A stretch of DNA of 64,000 bases, taken from Belnapia rosea (lineage in GTDB: Bacteria > Pseudomonadota > Alphaproteobacteria > Acetobacterales > Acetobacteraceae). How positions within the stretch are numbered: position 1 is the first letter of the stretch; every line of letters begins with the position of its first letter. Below the pieces are notes generated by a model. The model worked only from the letters and a program-made list of their open reading frames with translations, ran no database searches and was not told where the DNA came from. Where the stretch lies: positions 62,001 to 126,000 of the forward strand of contig NZ_FMZX01000001.1 in NCBI RefSeq assembly GCF_900101615.1, given 5' to 3'. A program made the position numbers and the translations under genes. Below, piece by piece: positions 20,777 through 28,269 of this stretch.

Positions 20777-21454
20777 TCAGGGCTTCGCCGCCCCGAGGAA
20801 ATTGCCCCCGTCGTCATAGGGCCAGGACAGCCCCCATTCGCCGTAATAGGCCCGGCAGGCGGCCATGTCGGGCAGGTAGCTCGCCTGCCCCTCGCGGAAG
20901 GCGGCGAAGCGCGTGTCGGGCTTGACGCCGGGGTGCTTGCGGTCCGGCGGCGGGGTGAAGTCGTCCTGCGCCCCGTGCTGCAGCCGGCTCTGCAGCCCGG
21001 TGTTCAGCAGCCGCACCGCATCCATGGCCTCGCGCTGCCAGGCGCCCTGCTTGGCGCCCGGGGTGAGGGAGGAGGCGAAGAGCTTGCGGTAGCCGCCTTC
21101 CTGCGCCTTCGTCCAGAGGCTCATCATGTCGTAGTCCGAGACGAAGATGTTGCGCCGCTCGGGATGCACGCCGAGCCCGCTCTCGCCCGACTTCACCGTG
21201 TTGCCCCCGCTGTCATGCCCGTCCGCCCAGCGCTTGGGGCGGAAGATGCCCTGGAAGGCGACCGCGCCCCGCTTCGGGCAGCGCATGACGATGAGAAGAC
21301 CGTAGCGCCGGGTGGCTTCCTTGAAGGTCGCCACATCCTCGGGGCCGATATCGCTCTCCTGGGCGAAGAGCACTTCCGCCGGCCCCACCTGCGATCGCGC
21401 CTGGTTGAGGCGCTGGAACACCGCCAGCTCGGCGATGGAAGCCTTCAAGGTCAT
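20777..21454 (-). CDS. Uncharacterised 225-aa protein with edema-factor/CyaA-like motifs
   Basis: No family is recognised with certainty. The start is supported by GGGAGGA about 9 nt before the ATG. There is no signal peptide or membrane segment. Several blocks resemble, in the same order, the catalytic elements of the edema factor/CyaA/ExoY nucleotidyl cyclases. These are a helix and strand ending LLIVMR (Arg58), KSGESGLGVH (His97), DYD (Asp107, Asp109) and QHGAQDD (His160-Asp165), followed by an aromatic-rich tail. In edema factor these correspond to Arg329, His351, Asp491/Asp493 and His577 with its HGTEQxN context. Differences are large: Ser92 and Glu99 sit where Lys346 and Lys353 would be, and the DYD follows His97 by only 10 residues, so the large insert is absent. 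It may be a minimal or inactive relative, or chance resemblance. It diverges from the GST gene. Confidence 0.55.
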   Translation of the reverse strand: MTLKASIAELAVFQRLNQARSQVGPAEVLFAQESDIGPEDVATFKEATRRYGLLIVMRCPKRGAVAFQGIFRPKRWADGHDSGGNTVKSGESGLGVHPERRNIFVSDYDMMSLWTKAQEGGYRKLFASSLTPGAKQGAWQREAMDAVRLLNTGLQSRLQHGAQDDFTPPPDRKHPGVKPDTRFAAFREGQASYLPDMAACRAYYGEWGLSWPYDDGGNFLGAAKP

Positions 21455-21567
21455 ACCGCCCGTCCTCCCGGCACGGCACCCATTATGATGCCGAATTGGG
21501 TCCGCCGGCCAGGATCGCGCGCGGGATGCCTTCCGCCGCCGCACCGCCGATGCCATAAGGCCGAGCC

Positions 21568-22236
21568 GTGCGAACCCTGTACCACATCCCCCTTTCGCCC
21601 TTTTGCCGCAAAGTACGCCTGGCCCTGGCGGAAAAGCGCATCCCTTTCGAGCTTCGCATCGAGCGGATCTGGGAGAGGCGGCCGGAATTCGAGCAGATGA
21701 ACCCGGCCGGGACCGTGCCGGTCCTGCTGGAGGAGAACGGCCTCGTCATCGCCGACAGCTATGCCATCTGCGAGTACCTGGACGAGGCCTATCCCGACCT
21801 GCCGCTGCTCGGCCGCACCCTGGCCGAGCGGGCCGAGGTGCGGCGGCTGGTCGCCTGGTTCGACGGCAAATTCCACGATCAGGTCACCCGGAACCTGCTC
21901 TACGAGAAGCATACCAAGCGGCTGCTCGGGCGCGGCAACCCGGATGCGACGGCCATGCGGGCCGGCTACCAGCATATGAAGCAGCACATGGACTATATCG
22001 GCCACCTGGCCGAGAACCGTGCCTGGCTGGCCGGCTCGCAGCTCAGCCTCGCCGACTTCGCCGCCGCCGCGCATCTCTCGGCCCTCGACTATATCGGCGA
22101 CGTCAAGTGGGAGCTCAGCGAGCCGGCACACGACTGGTATGCGCGGATGAAGTCCCGCCCGTGCTTCCGCGGGGTCCTCGCCGACCGGATCAGCGGCCTC
22201 GCGCCGCCCGAGCACTACTCCGACCCGGATTTCTGA
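21568..22236 (+). CDS. Glutathione S-transferase family protein
   Basis: A 222-aa two-domain GST. The thioredoxin-like N-terminal domain starts TLYHIPLSPFCRKVRLALAE, where the Ser/Cys of SPFC is the likely active residue. It includes the cis-proline region GTVPVLLEENGLVIADSYAI. An all-helical C-terminal domain follows, with SLADFAAAAHLSALDYIGDV. The start is GTG, and no other start in frame preserves the first strand. It probably conjugates or reduces electrophiles with glutathione. It lies 113 nt from the divergent 225-aa gene, which shares the intergenic region. Confidence 0.92.
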   Translation: MRTLYHIPLSPFCRKVRLALAEKRIPFELRIERIWERRPEFEQMNPAGTVPVLLEENGLVIADSYAICEYLDEAYPDLPLLGRTLAERAEVRRLVAWFDGKFHDQVTRNLLYEKHTKRLLGRGNPDATAMRAGYQHMKQHMDYIGHLAENRAWLAGSQLSLADFAAAAHLSALDYIGDVKWELSEPAHDWYARMKSRPCFRGVLADRISGLAPPEHYSDPDF

Positions 22237-22265
22237 ACGCTTCGGCGCGGCCTCGCCAGCCCGCC

Positions 22266-22493
22266 TCAGTTCCGGTTGTCGTTGCAGGCATCCGGCGCCG
22301 GCTGGGCGCCCGGCGCGAACAGCCCCGCCGCCAGCATCCGCCGCGACCGGGCCAGCCGGGCCGGGGCGATGAACAGGTTCAGATCCTCTGCCTCCGCCCT
22401 GCTCATCTGCGTCAGGCGCAGGACCGCATCGGTCGTGGGGCCTTCCGGCAGGTGGCTCCTGCCGCCCAGCACATGCGTTTCGTCCGTCATCAT
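22266..22493 (-). CDS. Small hypothetical protein (75 aa)
   Basis: This frame fills most of the gap between the GST and histidine-kinase genes. From the ATG-ATG pair it encodes a 75-aa polypeptide with a charged helix (MSRAEAEDLNLFIAPARLAR) and an AGLFAPG turn, ending in an Asn-rich tail with one Cys. It has no signal peptide and no recognised domain. Upstream there is only a weak GGGGCG ribosome site. Longer in-frame starts would run into the kinase gene on the other strand. It is reported because amino-acid composition is protein-like, but expression is unproven. Confidence 0.45.
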   Translation of the reverse strand: MMTDETHVLGGRSHLPEGPTTDAVLRLTQMSRAEAEDLNLFIAPARLARSRRMLAAGLFAPGAQPAPDACNDNRN

Positions 22494-22553
22494 CGCCCCA
22501 GGGATCCCGGCCTGTTCGTTCGAGGCCAGAATGATCCGAAGCTGGCGATACCG

Positions 22554-22588
22554 CGACCTCGGAAAAATGCGTATATGTTCCGCGGTCG
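22554..22588 (+). promoter_or_regulatory. Imperfect inverted repeat upstream of the sensor kinase
   Basis: Arms CGACCTCGGAA (22554-22564) and TTCCGCGGTCG (22578-22588) match at 10 of 11 positions around a 13-nt AT-richer spacer containing GTATATG. The second arm ends 2 nt before the AGGAGG ribosome site of the kinase. It could be an operator for autoregulation or a leader hairpin. Confidence 0.4.
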
Positions 22589-22600
22589 TGAGGAGGTGGC

Positions 22601-24880
22601 ATGGGACGGATCGGCCCGGAGGAGCGTAGCGGCCTCGGCAACCCCTGGTCCGCCGCCGGGCTGAGCCTGCCGCTGCCGCGCCGCAGCACCTCCTTCCGGC
22701 TGCATCTCGTCGCAATGCTGCTCGCCGCCTTGCTGCCGGCCTGCCTGAGCATCGCCATCGCGCTCCGGCAGGAGATCGACGAATACCGCAGCACCTTCCG
22801 TGAGCAGCTGGAAGCCGCCGCCCGGACCGCGGCGCAGGCAGTCGATGCGGAACTCTATGGCCGCATCAACCTGGCTGCGGCGCTGGCCGCGATGGCGACG
22901 GATGGCCGGGCCCTGACCCTCGACGAGAGGCTGCGCGCGGTGGCGGAGCGGCTCGGCACCGGCGTCTTCATCTATGGCCCGCCGCCGCGCCTCGAGAACC
23001 TGGCCAGCTCCCGCCAGCCGCCCGGCGTGCCGCTGCCGCCGGCCCCGCCGAATTCGGGCCCGGCCGATGCCGTCCCCCGCATCTTCGCCGAGGGCACGCC
23101 GCAGATCGGGCGCGGCTGGTTCGGCCCCTTCGCCGGACGGTGGCTCGCCGGCGCCTACGCCCCGGCCAGGATCGACGGCCAGGTCACGGCCGCCATCGGC
23201 GTCGGGCTGGACCTGGAGCGGCTTGGTCGGCTGCTGGAGAGCCAGCTGCCGCGCCGCCATGATTCGGCGCTGCTGGTCGACCATTACGGCACCATCCTCG
23301 CCCGCTCGGCCTCGGCCCAGCCGGAGGTCGGCGAAAGGCTGCCGGGCTGGATCCTGGCCGAGCCACCCCAGGGCCAATCCGGCATCCTGTTCGGCAATGG
23401 CCCCCAGGGCGTGGCTCAGATCCATGGCTTCGCCCGCCCGATCCATGCGCCGGGATGGCTGGTCCTGGTGAGCATCCCACTGGCCGAGTACGAGTATGGC
23501 TGGCGCGGCCCGACCGCGCCGCTGATCCTCGGCACCATCCTCGCCCTGCTCGCCGGCGCCGCCCTGGCGATGATGCTTGCCCGGCGTTGCCTGCGCCCGG
23601 TCGCGGCCCTGACCGAGCGCGCCGCCGGCATCATCGCCGGCCTGCCGCCGGACCTCGCGCCGCCGCCCTCGGCCGTCCGGGAATTCGCCCTGCTCGCCAA
23701 CTCGCTGACCGCCGCCCATGCCGCCCTGCAGCGCGAGGCCGCCGCCGCCCGCCATGAGCGGGAGCTGCTGCAATCGGTGATCGACGGCACCCCGGACATG
23801 GTGAAGGTGGTCGGGCTCGATGGCCGGACCCTCGTCGCCAATGCCGCGGCCCATGCCTTCTTCCGCCTGCCGCCCGGGGCGCTGGTCGGGCTCCGCGTCT
23901 ATGACCTGTTGCCGGAGGCGCTGGCCGCCCGCGCCCGGCGCCATGACGCAGCGGCGCTCAGGGCCGGCCGGGCCGTCACCGAGGAGTACAACGGGCGCCT
24001 TTTCACCGACCGCTGCCTGATGGTGACCAAGGTGCCCTGGCGGGACCCCGCCCAGGGCAAGGTCGCCGGCATCATCACCCTGATCCAGGACGTCACCGAG
24101 CAGCGCAGGACCGAGGCCGAGCTGCGCCGGGCGGAGGATGAGATGCAGCGCCTCGGCCGCCGCGCCACGGCGACCGTCCTGGCGAGCGGCCTCGCGCATG
24201 AGCTGAACCAGCCGCTCACCGCGGCGACCAACTACCTGCGCGCCGCCGAGCGGCTGGCCGCGGCCACGCCCGACCTGCCCCGGCTGCCACTGCTGCGGGA
24301 TGCGCTGCGCGGCGCCGCGGAACAGACGCTCAGGGCCGGCGAGATCATCCGCCGCCTGCGCGACTTCATGACCCGGCGCAATGGCGGCGCCGTGCCGGAG
24401 CCCCTCAGCGCGGTGGTGGAGGAGGGGGTGCGCCTCGCCCTCGGCGGCCTTGAGACCGCGGGCCTCCATCTCCGCGTCGAGGTGGAGGAGGCGCTGGCCG
24501 GGGCGCTCGTGGACCGCGTCGCGGTACAGCAGGTCCTGGTCAACCTGGTCCGCAACGCGATAGAGGCCATGCGCGGGCTGCCGCAGCGGGAGCTGACCGT
24601 CACCGCCACCCGGCGCATGGCCGAGGGCGGATGGTGGATCGACCTCGCCGTCGGCGACACCGGGCCCGGCCTGCCCGCCCCGGTGCGGGAGCGCCTGTTC
24701 GAGCCCTTCGTCAGTACCAAGCCCGACGGCATGGGGGTGGGGCTGGCCATCTGCCAGCGGATCGCCGAGGCCTGCGGGGGCGGCATCGCCGTCGCCGCCG
24801 CCGCCGGCAGTTCCGGGACCGTCTTCACCCTGTCCCTGCCCCTCGTACCCTCCCTGGCGCCCCCCTCGGCCGAGGCATGA
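22601..24880 (+). CDS. PAS-domain sensor histidine kinase
   Basis: A 759-aa membrane-bound kinase. The first membrane helix is near 30-50 (LHLVAMLLAALLPACLSIAI) and the second near 305-325 (LGTILALLAGAALAMMLA), with a periplasmic/extracytoplasmic sensor region of about 250 residues between them. A HAMP-like linker and a PAS domain (VIDGTPDMVKVVGLDGRTLV, near 395) follow. The phospho-acceptor is His533 in LAHELNQP, and the ATPase boxes are NLVRNAIEAM, DTGPGLP and GMGVGLAICQRI. The layout is FixL/DctB-like. A perfect AGGAGG lies 5 nt before the ATG. Its stop overlaps the response-regulator start as ATGA, so the two form a coupled system. The signal is unknown. Confidence 0.94.
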   Translation: MGRIGPEERSGLGNPWSAAGLSLPLPRRSTSFRLHLVAMLLAALLPACLSIAIALRQEIDEYRSTFREQLEAAARTAAQAVDAELYGRINLAAALAAMATDGRALTLDERLRAVAERLGTGVFIYGPPPRLENLASSRQPPGVPLPPAPPNSGPADAVPRIFAEGTPQIGRGWFGPFAGRWLAGAYAPARIDGQVTAAIGVGLDLERLGRLLESQLPRRHDSALLVDHYGTILARSASAQPEVGERLPGWILAEPPQGQSGILFGNGPQGVAQIHGFARPIHAPGWLVLVSIPLAEYEYGWRGPTAPLILGTILALLAGAALAMMLARRCLRPVAALTERAAGIIAGLPPDLAPPPSAVREFALLANSLTAAHAALQREAAAARHERELLQSVIDGTPDMVKVVGLDGRTLVANAAAHAFFRLPPGALVGLRVYDLLPEALAARARRHDAAALRAGRAVTEEYNGRLFTDRCLMVTKVPWRDPAQGKVAGIITLIQDVTEQRRTEAELRRAEDEMQRLGRRATATVLASGLAHELNQPLTAATNYLRAAERLAAATPDLPRLPLLRDALRGAAEQTLRAGEIIRRLRDFMTRRNGGAVPEPLSAVVEEGVRLALGGLETAGLHLRVEVEEALAGALVDRVAVQQVLVNLVRNAIEAMRGLPQRELTVTATRRMAEGGWWIDLAVGDTGPGLPAPVRERLFEPFVSTKPDGMGVGLAICQRIAEACGGGIAVAAAAGSSGTVFTLSLPLVPSLAPPSAEA

Positions 24881-25485
24881 GGCTCCCCGCCACACCGCTG
24901 CTCGTGCCCGTCGTCGATGACGATGCGGCGGTGCGCGATTCGCTCGGCCTGCTGCTGCGCACCGCCGGCTACGAGACCTGCGGCTTCGCCTCGGCCGAGG
25001 CGCTGCTGGCCGCCTTGCCGGCCGAGGCCGGCTGCGTCATCGCCGATGTCCGCATGCCGGGCGGGATGGATGGCGTCACCCTGGTGCAGACCCTCCGCCG
25101 GCGCGGCATCACGTTGCCGGTCGTGCTGGTCAGCGGCCATGGCGACATCCCGCTGGCGGTGCGGGCGATGAAGGCCGGGGCCGTCGATTTCATCGAGAAG
25201 CCCTACGAGGACACTGCGATCCTCGGCGCCGTCGCCACCGCCCTGGCCGACCATGCCATGCCGACGGATGCCGAGGCGGTGCGGCAGGTCGCCCAGCTCT
25301 CGCCGCGGGAGCGGGAGGTGCTGGTCGCCCTGGTCGCCGGGCAGCCGAACAAGGCCATCGCCCATGAGCTCGGCATCAGCCCCCGCACCGTCGAGGTGCA
25401 CCGGGCGCGGGTGATGGAGAAGCTCGGCGTCCGCAGCCTCTCCGCCGCCGTGCGGATCGGGCTGATGGCGGGGCTGGTCGGGTAG
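24877..25485 (+). CDS. FixJ/LuxR-type response regulator
   Basis: A 202-aa regulator. The receiver domain has the acidic pocket DDD (14-16), phospho-acceptor Asp57 in VIADVRMPGG and the conserved Lys in FIEKPYED. A GerE/LuxR helix-turn-helix follows (LSPREREVLVALVAGQPNKA and ELGISPRTVEVHRARVMEKL). Phosphorylation by the adjacent kinase would trigger DNA binding. The ATG overlaps the kinase stop by 4 nt. A longer in-frame start lies inside the kinase gene and was rejected because it adds non-receiver sequence. It converges on the phosphatase gene with a 3-nt gap. Confidence 0.94.
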   Translation: MRLPATPLLVPVVDDDAAVRDSLGLLLRTAGYETCGFASAEALLAALPAEAGCVIADVRMPGGMDGVTLVQTLRRRGITLPVVLVSGHGDIPLAVRAMKAGAVDFIEKPYEDTAILGAVATALADHAMPTDAEAVRQVAQLSPREREVLVALVAGQPNKAIAHELGISPRTVEVHRARVMEKLGVRSLSAAVRIGLMAGLVG

Positions 25486-25488
25486 GGG

Positions 25489-26061
25489 TCAGGCAGCTTC
25501 CGCCGCATCCACCTCCCGCCCGCGCCCGGCCTTCCGCATCACCTCGGCCAGATGCGGCCGGATGGCGAGCTGGTGGCGGTAGATCGCCGCCGCAGCGCGG
25601 GGCAGGGTGCCGCCACGCCCGAGCATCGCGTCGCCCAGCTCGAGCAGCCGCAGATTCGGCCAGGTCTTCTCGCGGATGCCGAGCACGCCCTGCAGGATGG
25701 CCTCGGCGCTCGCCTCCGGCCTCGCCTGGGCCAGGATCAGCGCCATCCCTGCCGTCGAGCGGGAGATGCCGACATGGCAATGCACCAGCAGCCGAGAGGT
25801 CGGCTCCGCCAGCAGGCCGCGGCCGAATTCGAGGATCGCCGCCGCATGCTCGGGCCCGGGTGCGACCTGGCCATCTGTTGGCTCGATGATGTCATGGAAG
25901 CGCAGCTCCAGACGCGCATGCTCGCCGAAGCTGCCGAAGGCCTCCGGCTCCGCCCGGTCGGGATCGAGGATCGAGAGCACATGGCTGACGCCGGTGGCGC
26001 AATGGCCCTCCAGCTCCTCGATGCCGCAGACATGGATGGGGAAGGGGACGATGCTGCTCAT
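25489..26061 (-). CDS. Dual-specificity/tyrosine-type protein phosphatase
   Basis: A 190-aa cysteine phosphatase. The P-loop is HCHVGISRST, with nucleophile Cys95 and Arg101 in the CX5R pattern. FHDIIEP (Asp57) precedes it as candidate general acid region. The rest matches the short bacterial family that starts with IHVCGIEELE and ends in a helical bundle. The substrate may be phosphotyrosine, phosphoserine or a phosphoinositide-like compound; none can be assigned. The start is the only ATG before the conserved first strand. It diverges from radA and converges on the response regulator, with no evidence of functional linkage. Confidence 0.88.
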   Translation of the reverse strand: MSSIVPFPIHVCGIEELEGHCATGVSHVLSILDPDRAEPEAFGSFGEHARLELRFHDIIEPTDGQVAPGPEHAAAILEFGRGLLAEPTSRLLVHCHVGISRSTAGMALILAQARPEASAEAILQGVLGIREKTWPNLRLLELGDAMLGRGGTLPRAAAAIYRHQLAIRPHLAEVMRKAGRGREVDAAEAA

Positions 26062-26156
26062 GCCTGCAGCCTGCGCTGCGCCGCAGGCGTGGTCCAGGCT
26101 TGCATGGCGGGCGGCGCTGGCCCATGTTCCCGTTTCGTGCCGATGGGGAATGCTGC

Positions 26157-27569
26157 TTGGCCAAGGACCGCGCCCGCTATGTCTGCCAGGCCTGTGGCGC
26201 CGTCTATCCGAAATGGGCCGGCCGCTGCGACGCCTGTGGCGAGTGGAACACCTTGCAGGAGGAAGCCCCGGCGACGGCGCGCGGCCCCGGCCCGGCCGCC
26301 AAGGTGGCGGGCGGCCGCCGCGTCGAATTCGTCGGCCTCCAGGGCAGCTCCGCCCCGCCGCCCCGCATCCCGACCGGCCTCGCGGAACTGGACCGCGTGC
26401 TGGGCGGCGGCATCGTCCCCGCCTCGGCCGTGCTGGTCGGCGGCGACCCGGGCATCGGCAAGTCGACCATCCTGCTCCAGGCCGCGGCCCGCATCGCGGC
26501 CGGGGGCCACCGGGCCCTCTATGTGAGCGGGGAGGAGGCGATCGAGCAGGTCCGGCTCCGCGCGCTGCGGCTCGGCCTCGAGCAGGCGCCGCTGGCGCTC
26601 GCCGCGGCCACGGCGCTGCGCGACATCGTCGCCAGCCTCGAGCAGGAGCGGGAGGCCGAGCTGGTGGTGATCGACTCGATCCAGACCCTCTGGCTCGACG
26701 CCCTCGATTCCGCCCCCGGCACCGTCGCCCAGGTCCGCGCCTGCGCCGCCGAGCTGATCCGCCTGGCGAAGAGCCAGGGCTTCGCCCTGATCCTCGTCGG
26801 CCATGTGACGAAGGAGGGCACGCTCGCCGGCCCCCGCGTGCTGGAGCACATGGTCGATGCCACGCTCTACTTCGAGGGCGATCGCGGCCACCAGTTCCGC
26901 ATCCTCCGCGCGGTGAAGAACCGCTTCGGCGCGACGGACGAGATCGGCGTCTTCGAGATGACCGAGCGCGGCCTGGTCGAGGTGCCGAACCCCTCCGCCC
27001 TGTTCCTGGCCGAGCGGCGCGGCAATGTCTCCGGCTCGGCGGTCTTCGCCGGCATCGAGGGCACCCGCCCGGTGCTGGTCGAGGTCCAGGCGCTGCTCGC
27101 CCCATCGGCCGGCGGCAGCCCGCGCCGGCAGGTGGTGGGCTGGGACAGCGGCAGGCTGTCGATGCTGCTGGCGGTGCTCGAATCGCGCTGCGGCCTCACC
27201 CTCGGCATGAACGACGTCTACCTGAACATCGCGGGCGGCCTCCGCATCGCCGAGCCGGCCGCTGACCTCGCTGTCGCCGCGGCGCTGGTCTCCGCCGCGA
27301 CCGACCGGCCGACCGACCCGGAGACGGTCTATTTCGGCGAGGTCGGCCTCTCCGGCGAGGTCCGCCAGGTGGCCCAGGCCGAGGCGCGGCTGCGGGAGGC
27401 GCAGAAGCTCGGCTTCGCCGCCTCGGTCCTGCCGCGCCGCGTCGCCCGCGGTGGCCGGACGCCGAGCGCGCCGGACGGGCTCCGCCTCACCGAGATCGGC
27501 CATCTCGCCGACCTGGTGGCGCCCTTCGCCGGGCGGTCGGTGCGGAAGGAGCCGGCCAAGGCGGGGTAA
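26157..27569 (+). CDS. radA: DNA repair protein RadA
   Basis: A RecA-like branch-migration ATPase that processes recombination intermediates; 470 aa from this start. The N-terminal zinc finger is YVCQACG...RCDACGEW. Walker A is GGDPGIGKST, the RadA-specific motif is VKNRFGATDE, and a Lon-protease-like C-terminal domain follows (LNIAGGLRIAEPAADLAVAA). The family almost always begins MAK-x-R-x-YVCQ, which here corresponds to a TTG codon (TTG GCC AAG) preceded by GGGGA. An in-frame ATG at 26124 would add 11 unusual residues including a Cys pair. TTG is therefore preferred but not certain. Confidence 0.93.
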   Translation: MAKDRARYVCQACGAVYPKWAGRCDACGEWNTLQEEAPATARGPGPAAKVAGGRRVEFVGLQGSSAPPPRIPTGLAELDRVLGGGIVPASAVLVGGDPGIGKSTILLQAAARIAAGGHRALYVSGEEAIEQVRLRALRLGLEQAPLALAAATALRDIVASLEQEREAELVVIDSIQTLWLDALDSAPGTVAQVRACAAELIRLAKSQGFALILVGHVTKEGTLAGPRVLEHMVDATLYFEGDRGHQFRILRAVKNRFGATDEIGVFEMTERGLVEVPNPSALFLAERRGNVSGSAVFAGIEGTRPVLVEVQALLAPSAGGSPRRQVVGWDSGRLSMLLAVLESRCGLTLGMNDVYLNIAGGLRIAEPAADLAVAAALVSAATDRPTDPETVYFGEVGLSGEVRQVAQAEARLREAQKLGFAASVLPRRVARGGRTPSAPDGLRLTEIGHLADLVAPFAGRSVRKEPAKAG

Positions 27570-27698
27570 GGTGCGGGCCGGGCAGGGCGTTGGGCGGTGC
27601 ATTGCAGCAATTCCGCCACACTGGCGCCCGGCGCGGTCCTGCCCCGCTTCCGCCGCGGTTGGACACCCCCAGCCCCCGTCGCTATATGCGGCGGCACG

Positions 27699-28259
27699 AT
27701 GACATGGGTCGATGCTGTGGTCCTGGCGGTGCTGGCCGTATCGGCCGTGCTCGCTTTCCTCCGGGGGCTGGTGCAGGAAGTGCTGGGCGTCGGGGCCTGG
27801 ATCGGCGCCGCCGCTCTGGCGCTGATGCTGCGCCCGACGGTCGCGCCCCTGCTCCAGGGCACGGTCGATCCCCCATGGCTGGCTGACGCGCTGGCTGCCG
27901 GCGGCGTCTTCCTCGTCGTGCTGATCGTGCTGAAGGTGCTCATCGCGCAGGTCGCCCGGCTGGTGCAGAACTCCGTCCTCGGCGGGACGGACCGGGCGCT
28001 GGGCCTGGTTTTCGGCCTCGCCCGGGGTGCCTTTCTGGTGGTGCTCGCCTATATCCTCGGCGGCATGGTACTGCCGGCGACCGAGCGCTGGCCGGAGCCC
28101 GTGCGAGAGGCGCGGGCCCTGCCGCTGGTGATCGAAGGTGCGCAGTGGCTCGTGGCGCAGCTCCCCCCCGACTACCGCCCCCGCGTGGCCTCCCCCCCGG
28201 CCCGCCCCGTGCCCACGCAGGAAGACTTCGAGCGGCCGCCTGCCCGCAACCGGACGTGA
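27699..28259 (+). CDS. cvpA: CvpA family membrane protein
   Basis: A 186-aa inner-membrane protein with four hydrophobic segments, starting TWVDAVVLAVLAVSAVLAFL and including ALGLVFGLARGAFLVVLAYI, the CvpA signature region. The C-terminal tail is cytosolic and Pro-rich. CvpA supports envelope homeostasis in several bacteria and is typically encoded directly before purF, as here (10 nt). The ATG at 27699 was chosen because 34 upstream in-frame codons are low-complexity and lie in the radA-cvpA gap. Confidence 0.9.
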   Translation: MTWVDAVVLAVLAVSAVLAFLRGLVQEVLGVGAWIGAAALALMLRPTVAPLLQGTVDPPWLADALAAGGVFLVVLIVLKVLIAQVARLVQNSVLGGTDRALGLVFGLARGAFLVVLAYILGGMVLPATERWPEPVREARALPLVIEGAQWLVAQLPPDYRPRVASPPARPVPTQEDFERPPARNRT

Positions 28260-28269
28260 GGACCCCCTG

